A DNA stretch of 64,000 bases, taken from contig BGZK01001194.1 in assembly GCA_005406025.1 (NCBI GenBank), forward strand, positions 62,001 through 126,000, in the 5' to 3' direction. Under the pieces are notes generated by a model. That model worked only from the letters and a program-made list of their open reading frames with translations, made no database searches and was not told the origin of the DNA. The stretch's first letter is position 1, and each line of letters begins with the position of its first letter. The stretch comes from Eumeta japonica (taxonomy: Eukaryota > Arthropoda > Insecta > Lepidoptera > Psychidae). The position numbers were made by a program, and so were the translations under genes. Below, in pieces: positions 13,069 to 24,811 of the stretch.

Positions 13069-14599
13069 CTAAAGAAAAAATTAAATTAAATTAAGACCAC
13101 CTGTTGATTTTGTCACAAAACTTTCTTTATTTGATTTAATTGCAATCGTATTAAATACTGATTACATCTAATTGTAACTAGATTAGATTCTATGGCTCTG
13201 ATAAACGAAATTGATCAATTTAAAGATTAACAACTTTGTTCTAAATGAGATTTTCTTCATTCTTCCTTATATTCTATAATATCTCCTTCCATTAATATGT
13301 TCCCTATATGCCTATATATTCCAGATACCAATTTATCTTTGTATTATATTACAATTTTATGTATTTTGGGTATGTTTAATTTTCATAAAACAATATTTCT
13401 TCTGATTAACTTTTAAAAAAATGATTCAAACATTTCTAAAATATAATCACTTTAAACTATAAAAAACTTTGTCACAAGCTCTATTAAATAGATAATTTAT
13501 CAGGTGACAATGTTAAACAAAATGGAGTTGGAATGTTTTTGACTGATTTTTAAACAAATGTATTTATTAAGAATGAGCTTAAAACATTTGAAATAGTTTG
13601 AATTAGTTTAGATTTTTTGAAATTTTACATTTGATTGGTTGATTGGATGTTGAGTGATTTATAAAATACATTTCAAAGTAACATTTATTGGATTAATTAA
13701 TTCCAAAGTTTAATAACATTCAACTTTCAAACAAATGTGTTGAATGCTACAAATTCTATCAAAATACAAACAATTTTTTTTGGAAAATATTATTTCACCC
13801 ACAAATAATTTATGGGTGAAATAATTCAAAAACAATTCAAACAATTCAAAAAATTATTGTTTTCGTACTTTCATCAGACTGAAAAAATAACACAATACAG
13901 TATATTCAAATAGTGTTGTTTTTATTTATTTTTCAAATAATTTTCTGTGATTCGTTATTGTAATCCTAGTAAATATTTCAAATGATAAAAGATATTTAGT
14001 GCTAGAATGATATATCAATTTCTCATAAAAATATAGTTTTTTTTTAAATCTACATAAAAATTAAAGTGTCTTTGTATTACATCATAATTTAAAAACATTT
14101 ACATCACAAAATTGTTAAAGAATCATAGTTTTTGTAATAATAAAAATAAACTCAAAGACTTAAGTAATCATGATGTTCAGGCAATCCAAAAGTAAAGTAA
14201 CGGCATTCACAACATTTTTTGCTTCTCCTGTAAAATTTGATTTTTGATGATACATCGTTTCAGCTCTAAGCCCTTGAAATGTGGCACTATTTTTCTAGAT
14301 ATTTGTATCATATTATCACTATTGTAAAGAGACTTATGTACCTCTATCTTAATTACTTTGCTATGATGAAAAGTAATCTACAACATTTAGAAGCTTTGTG
14401 TATTATATTCAACTATAATTTACTTGTACAATAACCAAGGGTCTAAAATTATATTTTTTGTTACTATAGGTAGTGTTTTTAATCATCATCAGATTTTCTT
14501 CATAAAGTGATTATCACTAGAAGACAACACGGAATTTTGCATTACATCTCTTAAAGAATTGGATATGGATTTTATCTCAAAAAATTATAAATTAATGGC
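13069..14599 (-). other. SLC39A11 intron 3, proximal part
   Basis: AT-rich intron sequence. It contains a 13-bp perfect inverted repeat, ATTATTTCACCCA at 13789-13801 and its complement at 13813-13825 with an 11-base loop. No other feature is recognised. Confidence 0.6.
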
Positions 14600-15614
14600 A
14601 TGTTCACATGCATACAGAAGAGTGTTTGGTTAAGTGCTAAAAAATGTTCTGTACGTTCATAGACTTGGAAAAAGCTTATTATGATAGAGTGCAAAAGAAT
14701 GATCTATGGAAAATTGTATTCACTATAATGTGAGCAGTGATGTGATACGAGCACTGCAATCTCTATACAGAGGCTCCAGTGTTTGCATAAAAGTAAATGG
14801 GCCATGCACTGACCGGTTTGACATCCACAGAGGTGTCAGACTGGGATGTGTAGTTTCATTATGATTATTCAACTTATTAGTAGATAGCTGTCTGTACAAT
14901 TTGAAAGAGAATGAATGTGGACTAAGAATTGATGACCTGTCTGTCAAATACTTCCCATACGCCGATGACCAAGTAATCCTTGTGCCGTCGGCGTGTGAGT
15001 TGCAGGCGAGGGTAACCAAAATGAGTGATTCTGTTAAGAAAATAGATATAAAACCAAATTTTAGCAAGACTAACGTCAGGGTGTTTGAAAGAAATGAAAG
15101 CATGACTGAATACAATATATGTAAAGAAGATGAGACAGTTGAACAAGTAAGTTTGTTGACTTGGATAGTTTATTTAGGCATGGTGGTAAAATTACAGATA
15201 CATTGAAAGGAGAGAGAATGCGGAAAATAAATTGGATGGGGCCTTCTTTCCTGCTATGAGAGTAAGTCTCACAACAAGCATGTTTGGCTATCCACAATGA
15301 AATTAAAACCAATGCAGTGGTGAAGCAAACGCTGTGTAATATGTATGGAGCATTTTTCAAAGATAGATGTAAGAACAGTGATGTCAGAGTTGTGTGGTCT
15401 AAAAGAAGATGTAGTGACTGGAGTAAAAAGAAGTAAGTTGATCATATGGAAAGGATGTAGACTGACAAACCAAATTTACAGAACAAATGTGTGTGATAGA
15501 AGGGTAGGCAAGGGATGTTCTAGGAAATCTTATGCCGATCAAATTTGTAGCATATTAAAAAATGGCCAAATTTTAAACACCCAAAACCAACAAGCATTGT
15601 TGGATGCAAAATAA
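14600..15614 (+). mobile_element. Non-LTR retrotransposon (LINE) reverse transcriptase fragment
   Basis: Broken reverse transcriptase in intron 3 of SLC39A11, opposite in strand to the gene. Readable pieces in shifting frames include FIDLEKAYYDRVQKNDLW (about 14655-14710), HRGVRLGCVVS (about 14828) and the catalytic box YADDQVILVPS (about 14957). C-terminal pieces include SELCGLKEDVVTGVKRSK and RVGKGCSRKSYADQI (to 15590). Stops and frameshifts interrupt it, no endonuclease is seen, and the 5' end is missing. The clade is not assigned. It is dead, although the YADD box is intact. Confidence 0.85.
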
Positions 15615-16875
15615 CAAATAAGATATTTATGATATACATATATTGTAACACCTCAAAATGGACTTTGATCTTTACTACCAAATTTGAATTTCTCTCATAA
15701 AATGGTTATTTTGATAGCAACTTCTGAACGACATAAATATTGACGTTTTTTTGTGATGGTTCCATAATTTGTTTTGATTAAAAGTAAAACAATTTTTTTT
15801 CATTTATAACTCGATTCAGTCGGTGGATCATAAAAAAGAAGAATTTTAAAAGAATCTGTTTTAAACATCTATTTATTAATGTTATTCAATGCTTCATTAA
15901 ATTGATCTGTCATTTATCATTTGTATTATATCGAAGATCAATTTTCCAAATTCCAAACTTTGTGGGTATTCTTTTCTGATTTGAAAAGCGTCAGGGCAGA
16001 CATTGCGAAAGGCGAATTTCTTTCAAGGAAATATTATAACCAGTCAATCTTCTCCTGACTAATATAAGTATTTATTGTGGGATCCTCCTAAGTAATGGGT
16101 AAAATGCAATGTTTTGTTCAGAGAGGTGATTTATGAAATCTGGTGTACCGGTATCATAGGTGGCATGTGTCTATGGTGCTTCTAGATTCCTCATTTTTCA
16201 ACCCTGCAAGAGTGGATGTCTGATATCTGGATGCGCAAATGCCGGTCAGGAGGTGCACAGCGTTTTATTCCTGAGGTAGCCTTAGCATGCAATATTTTTT
16301 GCTAAGACATCTGCCTGCACTGTCTACTGCCGAGGTTCCATCACAAATAAAAGTCCAAGAACATATATAAGTGGGAAATGAATCCAATTTAATTTTCGAA
16401 ATCAGGTGCCTTAATCTCTTTGTAAAACAGTGATCATCTTTATCAGCTCTCCATGCAAAGATGCTGTATTAAATTTATCTGAATGTTTGATTGTGAACAT
16501 CATTGAGTTTGATTATATATCTTTTTTCAGAACTTGTTGTTGGGTGGCGCCCATTAATTACATTGTAATTATGTGTAAAATGTTTATCATATGTCTCATT
16601 CGATAAAACAGTTAGGTATTTTAGACCTAAGTTGAACCCTATTATATATCAAACCATATGCTCTAACCTCATGTCTCTTTGAATATAAATCAAATATTCT
16701 GTATTGTATCTTTGTGCCTTTCATTTACTTATATTGACAAACTCACTACTGAAAAATACAGCAATACAATGTAAGTAAAACTGCAGTACTTACATCTTTT
16801 TTTATATCAGTATATATTATTCTGAATTGAAATGCAGTATGATTATTTATTAAAAAACAAAACACCAGGACTTAC
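15615..16875 (-). other. SLC39A11 intron 3, distal part
   Basis: AT-rich. The stretch 15950-16540 is less AT-rich and has broken protein-like runs on the minus strand. It may be an old transposon, but I could not assign a family. Confidence 0.4.
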
Positions 16876-17069
16876 AACACCATGGGCATGGCCTCGACGC
16901 CGATGATGAGTGGTTGTGTGTTGATTGTTGATACAGTCGGCGAAGTCTGTAGGCGCTTGCGACTCCATAGTAACGACGCTGGTTGGATTAGATGAACGTC
17001 GCCTATTCAATGCCCGCATCATCTCTAAGTCTTCCAGTTTCTCTTTGGATTCTTTACTTTTTGTTATTG
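16876..17069 (-). CDS. SLC39A11: SLC39A11 coding exon 3 (cytosolic loop, His-rich)
   Basis: Third coding exon, 194 nt, acceptor AG at 17071-17070 and donor GTAAGT at 16875-16870. Joined to exon 2 it reads through without a stop. It encodes a charged segment (KSKESKEKLEDLEMMRALN) and a hydrophilic loop ending TTTHHRRRGHAHG. ZIP proteins have a variable, often histidine-rich loop between helices 3 and 4, and this exon falls there. The loop itself is poorly conserved, so the support is position, reading phase (it ends at phase 0), intact splice sites and the His cluster. Confidence 0.82.
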
Positions 17070-17934
17070 CTATAAATGTAAAAGACGTGCATGAGAACTT
17101 AAAGGAGATTTTATCGTACTGTTTAGGGTTTATGCAATAAGTTATAAGAAAAACAAAATCTTCTTTATATCTTAATAATCCATATCAAACCTTAAGATCA
17201 TCATGTATTTGATAAAGATGTAGTAAAATTATTAGCCAAGTTTGTAAATAGGTCATAAGCCATAGTTTTTAGGATGTTTATACAGAATATTATTAAATAA
17301 ATAATAACAATAAATGAAACTCATTCTGCAAAGTAAATTTTACTGACCCCTTTTTTAACGACATCCATTGAGATCCATTTTCTGGGAGATGGTTCTCAAC
17401 AGATTGTACTCTTAGTCAAAAAATGTCCCTACTTAAATATTTTAAAACTGATATTTGCAAAGTTCACAATCTGTTGAGCTACAATCAGGCAGTGAAAAAT
17501 CTAACATTAACAACACATTAAATTGATAATGTTTTAATAAACAAGATAATATACCTTGTGTGACATTTTCAGTTACTGGGTCTTTCACAAATTCCAAATT
17601 ATATATAACACTGATTCCCAATTCTCAAAAAATTGACAATACAAATTGAGATGTCCAAAACATTTACTTATATAAACAATATACACATAAAAGTTTTAAA
17701 ATATAAAATATATCAACCTATTTATTGTCATTATGTACTTTTTATATAAGCATAAGTGCTTGTAGAAAAAGTAGCAATTTTAAAATTTATTTCCTCATCT
17801 AGAACGAGTTAAGCTTTCTTGTTTACCACTAAAAGTCAATATGATGATATTTTTATGTGTGGTCTTTTTCTTTTTGGTTAAAATAGTCATACAGAAATAT
17901 GAAAAATAAGACCTACATTTATTAGGACTAGACA

Positions 17935-18541
17935 TAGTGTAAACTCCATGTAACGTCACTCGATTTAACGAGTTTTATTTGGTTTAGCTTGCCTTCCATA
18001 CAATGATACACTCTATATACCATTACAACCACTCTCAATAATTACAATGATTAAGTAATAAAAAGTACCTTTGAAGTTGCCAAAATTAGTAAAAACTGCA
18101 CAGGTGTACATTCTTTTGTTGCTTTATTATCCTAGCCCATAATAAACTCGACTGTCGGCATCATGCATACCGAACTTTCTAAGAAATTCGTTCTTTTGTT
18201 TACAAATTGGGATTGCATGTACGTGTACTGTTGTTGACCATGACTAATAAACAAGTCATGGATTATCTATATGTTGTCATATTCTTAGTTGCTAACAAAC
18301 TTTCAAACTGTAAACATGGCTAGTAAATTGCAAGCATCAGAAAAAGTTTTACTGATAAGTGTAATAGAAATGGGAGACAAGATGACAAAAACATTTTGTT
18401 CGAGATACAAGGTCTAAATAATTCGAGGTAGCGCATATTTAGGGGTTCATCGGAAGGGAATGGCAATTTTATTCGACTTACTGAGGATTTCGACTTAACG
18501 AGGTTCGAATTATTGAGATTCCACTATATATAGTTTACACT
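17935..18541 (+). mobile_element. Tigger/pogo-like DNA transposon remnant (copy A)
   Basis: Holds a short frame at 18316-18417, MASKLQASEKVLLISVIEMG then a helix-turn-helix-like tail and a stop. This resembles the N-terminal CENP-B/pogo DNA-binding domain of Tigger transposases. The right part (about 18421-18526) is a near copy, inverted, of the left end of the element at 18711. The outermost ends share an inverted AGTGTAAACT (about 17936 and 18532-18541), so the element may be nested. The catalytic DDE part is absent. Confidence 0.6.
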
Positions 18542-18710
18542 GTATTTATAAAAACTTGAGAATATCTGTCTTTTCAAACAACTATGGCTGCCTGACCCTG
18601 GACATGATAATGTAAACAGTTTTGATTCTTACTCCAGTTTTGATGAGTTTTTCTTCTTTTTATCTTAGAACCAGGAATATCAAATAGGCTATTATAATTT
18701 ATACATAATA

Positions 18711-19207
18711 CAGTGGAATCTCAATAACTCGAACCTCGTTAAGTTGATATCCTCAGCAAGTCGAAAAAAATTGCTATTCCCTTCCGATAAACCCCTAAAT
18801 ATGCGGTACCTCGAATTATTTAGACTTTGTAACTCAAAGAAAATGTTATTTCCCTACGAAGTATTGATAATACATATTTATACTCTATAACTCGAATTTA
18901 AAAAGGTGACTCCGTAAGTCGTAGTTGGTAAAATATAATGACATCTTATTTGGAATTCTCTGAAATAATAGCAATAAATTCCAAAATGAATGTTCGGGTT
19001 CGGGGCTTCTAATCTATTATTTTTGTCTTGTACACGTGTAATGAATGAATACATTCAAGAAACTTTCTAAGTAACACAGCTGTGAACATTATGTTTGTTC
19101 CTTGTCGACACAGTCATATGTATCTCGAAGTTCTTGTTAAGTTGAAAACTCGTTAACTCGAATTTTTTTGCATATACCTTGACATTCGAGTTATTGAGAT
19201 TCCACTG
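18711..19207. mobile_element. Tigger/pogo-like non-autonomous element (copy B)
   Basis: A 497-bp element flanked by TA on both sides (18709-18710 and 19208-19209). It has 23-bp perfect terminal inverted repeats starting CAGTGGAATCTCAATAACTC. TA duplication and CAGT ends fit the pogo/Tigger group of Tc1-mariner. No coding frame remains. It lies in intron 2 of SLC39A11. Confidence 0.8.
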
Positions 19208-20299
19208 TAATTCTTAAAGCACATCCTATGTCAATAGACTGCAATAAAATACAAGTATAAGCCTAGAATTAACTTAAAATCATCAAAGTAGTATGCAAAG
19301 TATCAACAATTTAGTAAGCGTTTGTGCAACATAAAACAACTTATAAATTTAATCCAATTATATTTTAATCAGGTTGATACAAAAAAGATATGAAAACATG
19401 ACACAAAAACAGTTTAATAATAAAATGTTTTCCTGTTCTTTTGGATAAGTTTAACATTTTTATAGACATGTTAAACTACATATTTTATAAGATCTACATA
19501 TGACAAAAACAAGTTATCAAATCCGAAGAGCTTGAGGAAAATAAGAGTCGTTCATTGAAATACCATTAAATGATAAGAAAAGTAATAATATAATATACTC
19601 GACTATGAAGAAGATGGTGCCCTAAGCCACTTCTGATAAGATCTCTCAATGCACAAGCTGTGATAGAGGAAATGTAAACATAGGGCTTGCAATTAATCTT
19701 GTATATGATAAAATTTTCTATATTTTTTAAATATGTATACTAAGAGATTTTGTCCAAAAATTTAAATAAATAATTACACAATAATTTAATTATCTTACCT
19801 TTATAAATAATTCCATAAATATGTAAATTTCTTCAATGTTAAAGTTTTTTTCTTTTAAAACTTGGCACATTAAGTTATTGTGAATACTTTTTTATGAAAA
19901 TAAAGCAAAAAAAAAAATTACACAATATTTTTTATATTATGATTAATATAAAATGAAATGCAATGTGATGAAAGCCAAATGTCAGCACAAATTTATCAGA
20001 ATTTCAACATATGAAGTTTTTAATATGTATAGGCCAAAGTGGATACTATGGTTTTAATAACATGTTCTTAAAGGAGACACCGTGATCAGCAGTCAGATAC
20101 TGCTGTACCACAAGTCAAATGTGAAGGTCGTTAAAAAAACTAATCAAATACAATTTGTTTGCTTTTACTGTTTCAAACTATTTCTTGCCCTTTTCTGGTT
20201 AAAAGAATCGTTCTAAACATTAAGAATTTTATTATTAAAATTGCAAAAATAGGAATGACATGTTCTATAAAAAACTGGTCAAGAGATATCAGGCTATAC

Positions 20300-21070
20300 T
20301 CAGAGTAGGGTTCCATAAGCCATTCTTACAAAGAAATGCACTACAGATGAAAAAAACTATATTGTTACATTTTTTTATTTCCCTTACAAAACAGATGTAA
20401 ACACTGGTTGTCTACAACTAGAGAAACAATTAGTTATGTCAACTATTACTACTAATCTAGTATAAACTAAAAGGCATCAGCAAAAGCGCACACTCACAAT
20501 ATTTATGTCTTTTTGTTGAGAAGTGCAGTTTTTCAACAATAACTCAAAAACAGTATACTGATCATCTTCAAAATAAATTTGTTAAAAGTATTTATTAACC
20601 ATTATCTTTGCAATTTTTTCCATATTTTAAGGACATAAGGTTTAAAAAATAAAGGGGGGGACACAATTTATGGTACTTTCGGAGCGATTATTTATGAAAA
20701 TATTGACTTAATAAAAAAAATTGCTTGGAAACCTTTAAATGTTTTTTAGAGAACTGTCAAAACATATGCCACACATTGATGTTTGCCATAAAAAAACTTT
20801 TTCAGCTTCTATTTTATGTATGGAGTGCCCCTCCTACAAATATTTATTATTTAAATATTTATTAATATTAAAATATTTTCATTATTTAACTATAAACTTA
20901 AGTAGTGATTTGTACAAGCTTATACAATACATTTATACTCCAAAACTTTATCAATATATACATTATAGTTTTTGAGTAAAATGCCTTGTGACATGAGACA
21001 GACAGAAGAACATAATGAAATTATAAGGGTCATATTTTTGCCATTTTGGCTCAGAACCCTAAAAAGGATG
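20300..21070. mobile_element. TAGGGTTC-ended repeat element
   Basis: The left part reads AGAGTAGGGTTCCATAAGCC (about 20299) and the right end reads GGCTCAGAACCCTAAAAAGG (about 21048-21067), giving diverged inverted ends. The right end also has a phrase close to AAAATGCCTTGTGACATGAG followed by GACAGACAG. From memory, repeats ending in (T)AGGGTTCCG...CGGAACCCTA are widespread in Lepidoptera. No coding capacity. The exact limits are uncertain; related sequence may start near 20260. Confidence 0.5.
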
Positions 21071-21493
21071 TATAAAATTGCAACTAGTGAATTTTATACA
21101 CTTGTATAAAACATTATTTTAATTCAATGCATTTTTTTTTATTATATGAATACTATTACTGTTTGCGTTTAGCTCAAATATTTAGTGTTATTAATTGAAT
21201 GAATGAATTTAATACTTTTTTGTAGTCGATACAAGTTCAAAACAAATGAAATACATGCCTACTGAGGATTAAAATACAACAAAAATTATAATTCATTTTT
21301 GAACTCATAGCAAATTTTATGAATTGAAATAAAAACAGCAAGATAGAAATTAGTTCATGATTTTGTTGGTTTTAATTAAGAAGTAAATGAATATGGCTCT
21401 TTATTTTGTATTGACATCAATAATTGTACTCACTCTGTAATATGTAAACACCATATACTAAATTTATACAAAACAATAACAAAATACACTTAC

Positions 21494-21728
21494 CTATCAT
21501 CATATTTGTAGAACTGATGCCAAGATAATCTATAAATATGTCAGTTCCATACACAAATATTGCCCCAAAAAGAAAACCAAATGCAACAGGTATGAATGCA
21601 TATTGTCCATTTGAACCATATTGTGTTGATCCTTTGCACATGCTAATAGCAGGGTCAAGCAGAGACCAATAAGAAGCTGCTGTCATCACACCAGCAGCAA
21701 ATCCAAGGGAAACATCAAGTAATTTTCT
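21494..21728 (-). CDS. SLC39A11: SLC39A11 coding exon 2 (transmembrane helices 2-3)
   Basis: Second coding exon, 235 nt. Its acceptor CAG ends at 21729 and its donor GTAAGT starts at 21493. It encodes RKLLDVSLGFAAGVMTAASY and onward, matching the ZIP11 LD.SLGFAAGVM.AASYWSLL block that forms helix 2. A hydrophobic run AFIPVAFGFLFGAIFVYGTD follows as helix 3. It joins exon 1 at phase 0 and ends one base into a codon (phase 1), completed by the first two bases of exon 3. No stops or frameshifts are seen. The intron downstream (17070-21493) is 4.4 kb and holds the Tigger-like pair and a TIR repeat. Confidence 0.92.
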
Positions 21729-21806
21729 CTGTAAATAGTAAAAAATAAATTGTAAGTTATAATAAACTAAATGTTTATTTACGTGTTGCACACTAATAAT
21801 ACTTAC

Positions 21807-21914
21807 TTGCTTTCCTCTTATAAATACTACACAACCAGCACCCAAGGCTGTTAACCCCCACGTAAATAAAGTTCCCAATAGGGCCTGAGTTACTGCTCCG
21901 TACCCAGGTAACAT
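21807..21914 (-). CDS. SLC39A11: SLC39A11 (ZIP11) zinc transporter, coding exon 1
   Basis: First coding exon of a ZIP-family metal importer of the ZIP11/GufA type. In this family ZIP proteins move zinc towards the cytosol, and ZIP11 is reported on Golgi and other internal membranes. The 36 residues begin MLPGYGAVTQALLGTLFTWG, which lines up with the conserved ZIP11 start (the QALLGT.FTWG core) and form the first membrane helix. The start is the ATG at 21914-21912. The open frame runs upstream to a TTG at 21941, but family alignment favours the ATG. The exon ends on a phase-0 donor (GTAAGT, 21806-21801) and is followed by a 78-bp intron. The call is firm because exons 1-4 join in frame and keep family signatures. 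The gene is incomplete here: the 3' exons are missing. Confidence 0.9.
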
Positions 21915-22190
21915 TTTGTAACTTCGGAAATTATCAATCAATGAAGTTTATAAAATTTATTTCGTGAACATTATAGCACGAAGTCTAGTTTATAACTCGT
22001 AAATTATTGCTTGCGTTGGCCTTTTTATAGCTTACGCATATCTATTAAATATTTATCGTAATTACTGCAATAAATTCGCCGTCCTATTCTACCGCACGTA
22101 CGCGTTTGACAGAAGGACAACTTGGCAATTGACATTCAGGTCTTCGTACGGTCCAGGAAGGCTATAATATATATTATAAAAGATAAAAAG
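21915..22190 (-). promoter_or_regulatory. SLC39A11 5' UTR / promoter region (approximate)
   Basis: DNA directly upstream of the SLC39A11 start codon. It is less AT-rich around 22080-22150, where several CpG sites cluster (CGCACGTACGCG). No clear TATA box or initiator can be assigned and the transcription start is unknown. A Tc1 transposase remnant begins about 630 bp upstream of the start codon. Confidence 0.3.
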
Positions 22191-22542
22191 ATTGAATACG
22201 ATTGACGACAAAGTATCTTAAACTTGAGATTAAATTAACCGCTATGCACTTTCTCCAATAACTATAATTACAAACATAACACTTCAGCAATTTTAAATAA
22301 AGCATGTTCCATTCTCATACTTTATTTTCGTCTGTCATTTTTAGGGAATTTTAGTTTTTATGTATTGGAACATCAAAAACATTAAAAAATTGCTTGTTTC
22401 ACTTGCACAAGAAAACAACTGAAGAGACATTTTAACAATTTTGCTTTATTAATTATTGTCGATAAATATTATATTCTAATCAATATGGTGTTATATTTTA
22501 TGGCTTACGGTCAAAATACCTTATCCTAATTATTTTTATTTA

Positions 22543-22800
22543 GCGCAGGACAATTGTTTTTTCCATCACGAGCATATAGTAAGAGAATGGTTTGAATTAA
22601 ATAATCATATTATTTTATTTAAAAAGTCGTCTAAAAGTTTTGATTTAAGCTCAATTGAAAGTTTATGGATACACATGGTTTTAAATTGAGATTCTAGCGA
22701 TGTTATGAACACTTAACAGAAGTTATTCAAACAACTTAAAAATTTCTCAGAGGAAGGGGAATTGTGTTGGTGTTTAGTGATGAAAGAGGCTACATCTGAT
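22543..22800 (+). mobile_element. Tc1-like transposase C-terminal fragment
   Basis: Reads AQDNCFFHHEHIVREWFELN, then FKKSSKSFDLSSIESLWIHM, then stops. This matches the Tc1 DDE catalytic core (QDN..H...V..WF, then SPDLNPIE.LW). The second Asp (in QDN) and the Glu of SIESLW are kept. Stop codons interrupt after MVLN and again later. Only the C-terminal third is visible. It sits upstream of SLC39A11, on the opposite strand. Confidence 0.75.
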
Positions 22801-23396
22801 ATTAACTAGAATTTCTAATTTAATATTTGTAAGTAGCCTCATGTTCCAAATAACTTATAGATATTTTCTTATTTTTTGTGACCACCGCCAAGTAGCGATT
22901 GTTTTCCCTCTATTGTAATAAATATCATAATAAATAAAATTTTCTAAATGATAAACTAAATATGGCACTTTATGTTTTTTGTTATTCGTTTTAAATGAAA
23001 AACGATTTGGTGGATGAGTTGGAAACTATAAAGATCATTGACACGTTTGATATTCCCGATTAGACACACATATTGTGGCACTCTATGTTCTCAGTGTGAG
23101 CAGTGATGAACGGGCACGTGCACACAAAATAATTAAAAAATCAAAGATAATAGTAATCAGTACTCATAATACATAAATGATGTCTGATAAGATTGGCAAT
23201 ATAGCAAAAAATGGACAACGAGGGTGCTATAATTTTATTTTTCAATTAAATTTACCGCCCTTATTCATCATAGAATAACGACACATTTTTGTAGCAATAA
23301 CATAAATGAACTGATGAAGACATACCGTGAAAGTTCTTTCATCACTTAATACGAATTTTCTCTATATTCAAAATATGTAGAAATTAAAAGTATTTT

Positions 23397-24400
23397 GTGC
23401 ATATTATCCACGATGCACATAAACTATGTAATATTAAAAATGATTTGATTGCTAGCCCACACGTGTACATCGATGGCATCAAAATAAAGGGCAAGATTAT
23501 AACTTGGTGGGAGAAAGGCAAGGAAGTTACAAACTTCACCTTTAGTCTATACCCCTCCTATACAGTTTTCCAATCAGAATTGTTTGCGCTACACAGAGCA
23601 ATATTACTGGTTAAGCCCAGGACAGAGCCGAAAGCTAAGCGATTTTAAGCGATTTTAAGTCCTCTCTAGACCTGTTAATGAACAGCAACACAGCATAGGA
23701 AACGAAAGAGTTGACGATGAGTGATGTGATGTGAAGTGATGAGCTCTCTAAAATAGCAGCTCTGCGTTCCTACACGCCACCGGACTACGACAAGATCCCC
23801 TGTCCTATGTCAAAAAAAGAGTTCGAGATGGGGCTGTCCTAAGTGGTAGAACAGAAATCAATCGTCATGCACCGGGTAAGTCACTAGACGATTCCTCCCG
23901 AGCGTGGAAAAAGCGTAAAATGAAGGTCAATAGATTGACATCCACACAAGTGTAAATCCTGACGGGGCGCGATGGAATAACGTCGTACCTGTACAGCTTT
24001 CGTCTCAAAAACAACCCAGGATGCGATTGCGACGCAAAAAGTCAAAGAAATCGTGTAGCACATACTACTGGAGTGTCTTCGCTTCCCTGCAACTCGCGTT
24101 CAACTTGAACATATAATAGAATAAGATTTGACACAGGAAGCAGTACCTCATATCATGGCCAATCCAACAAAGGGGTTACTGTTTTCCAAACACGCGAAAG
24201 TTATCTTTCGCAACACAACCAAAAGAATTAGTGGTCCTCAGACACTCAAATTAACGTACTTATGTACGTTCCCACAATCAAACACACAAAACGTAAATCA
24301 AACCCGGATACTAACTCTTCTAGAGGATGTACCAATCGAGCCAGGCTATTCCAAAAACAATCAGAACAAAAGAAGAAATTCTAAAATGTAGGGAGGAGGA
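23397..24400 (+). mobile_element. R1-like LINE 3' part: RNase H and C-terminal region
   Basis: A degraded LINE tail. An RNase H-like segment (TWWEKGKEVTNFTFSLYPSY, then TVFQSELFALHRAI) lies at about 23500-23610. Further pieces in other frames include SYTPPDYDKIP (about 23770), YLYSFRLKNNPGCDCDAKSQ (about 23990) and a tail near 24150-24250 (IMANPTKGLLFSKHAKVIFR). RNase H followed by a cysteine-bearing C-terminus fits R1/Jockey-group LINEs. There are many stops and frameshifts. It ends close to the viral helicase fossil on the same strand. Confidence 0.7.
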
Positions 24401-24811
24401 AAGGCCAGGACTCAGACTTAGACCGGTAGCTTTTTTGGAGGATTACAATACCGAAAGACTAGAAAAAAGCTTCTGCTGTACAACGGGACCTCTCTCGATG
24501 TCAATCTCTTCCGGACTAGCGATTCTTCTGAACTCCAACACGTTCAAAACGAGCATTAAGTCTCGATGAGTTGATGAGTCTTCGATGCACTATCCCTAGC
24601 GAAAGTTGGGGGGTAAAAATCGCAGGGTAGTTAGAATAAAAAATAAAACGATCCTGCTATTCTACTGGTAGGAAAATACACCTTTCTCTCAGATATGCTC
24701 GTTACTGTCATCTTTGGGGGTCCCGAGTTCGAGGGGGGGGCGATCACAACTCACATTATAAGTGTAGATGCGATGTCTATGTCCTTCGAAACCATTGAAG
24801 TCGTAGACTGA

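Larger units (their letters stand above)
17070..21493 (-). other. SLC39A11 intron 2
   Basis: A 4.4-kb intron with the Tigger-like pair (17935-19207) and the TAGGGTTC-ended repeat (20300-21070). The remaining sequence (17070-17930, 19210-20290, 21076-21493) is AT-rich with no recognised feature. Confidence 0.75.

Noticed and set aside
21915..21941. Extended SLC39A11 start at 21941
   Set aside because: The codon there is TTG. The ATG at 21914 matches the conserved family start.
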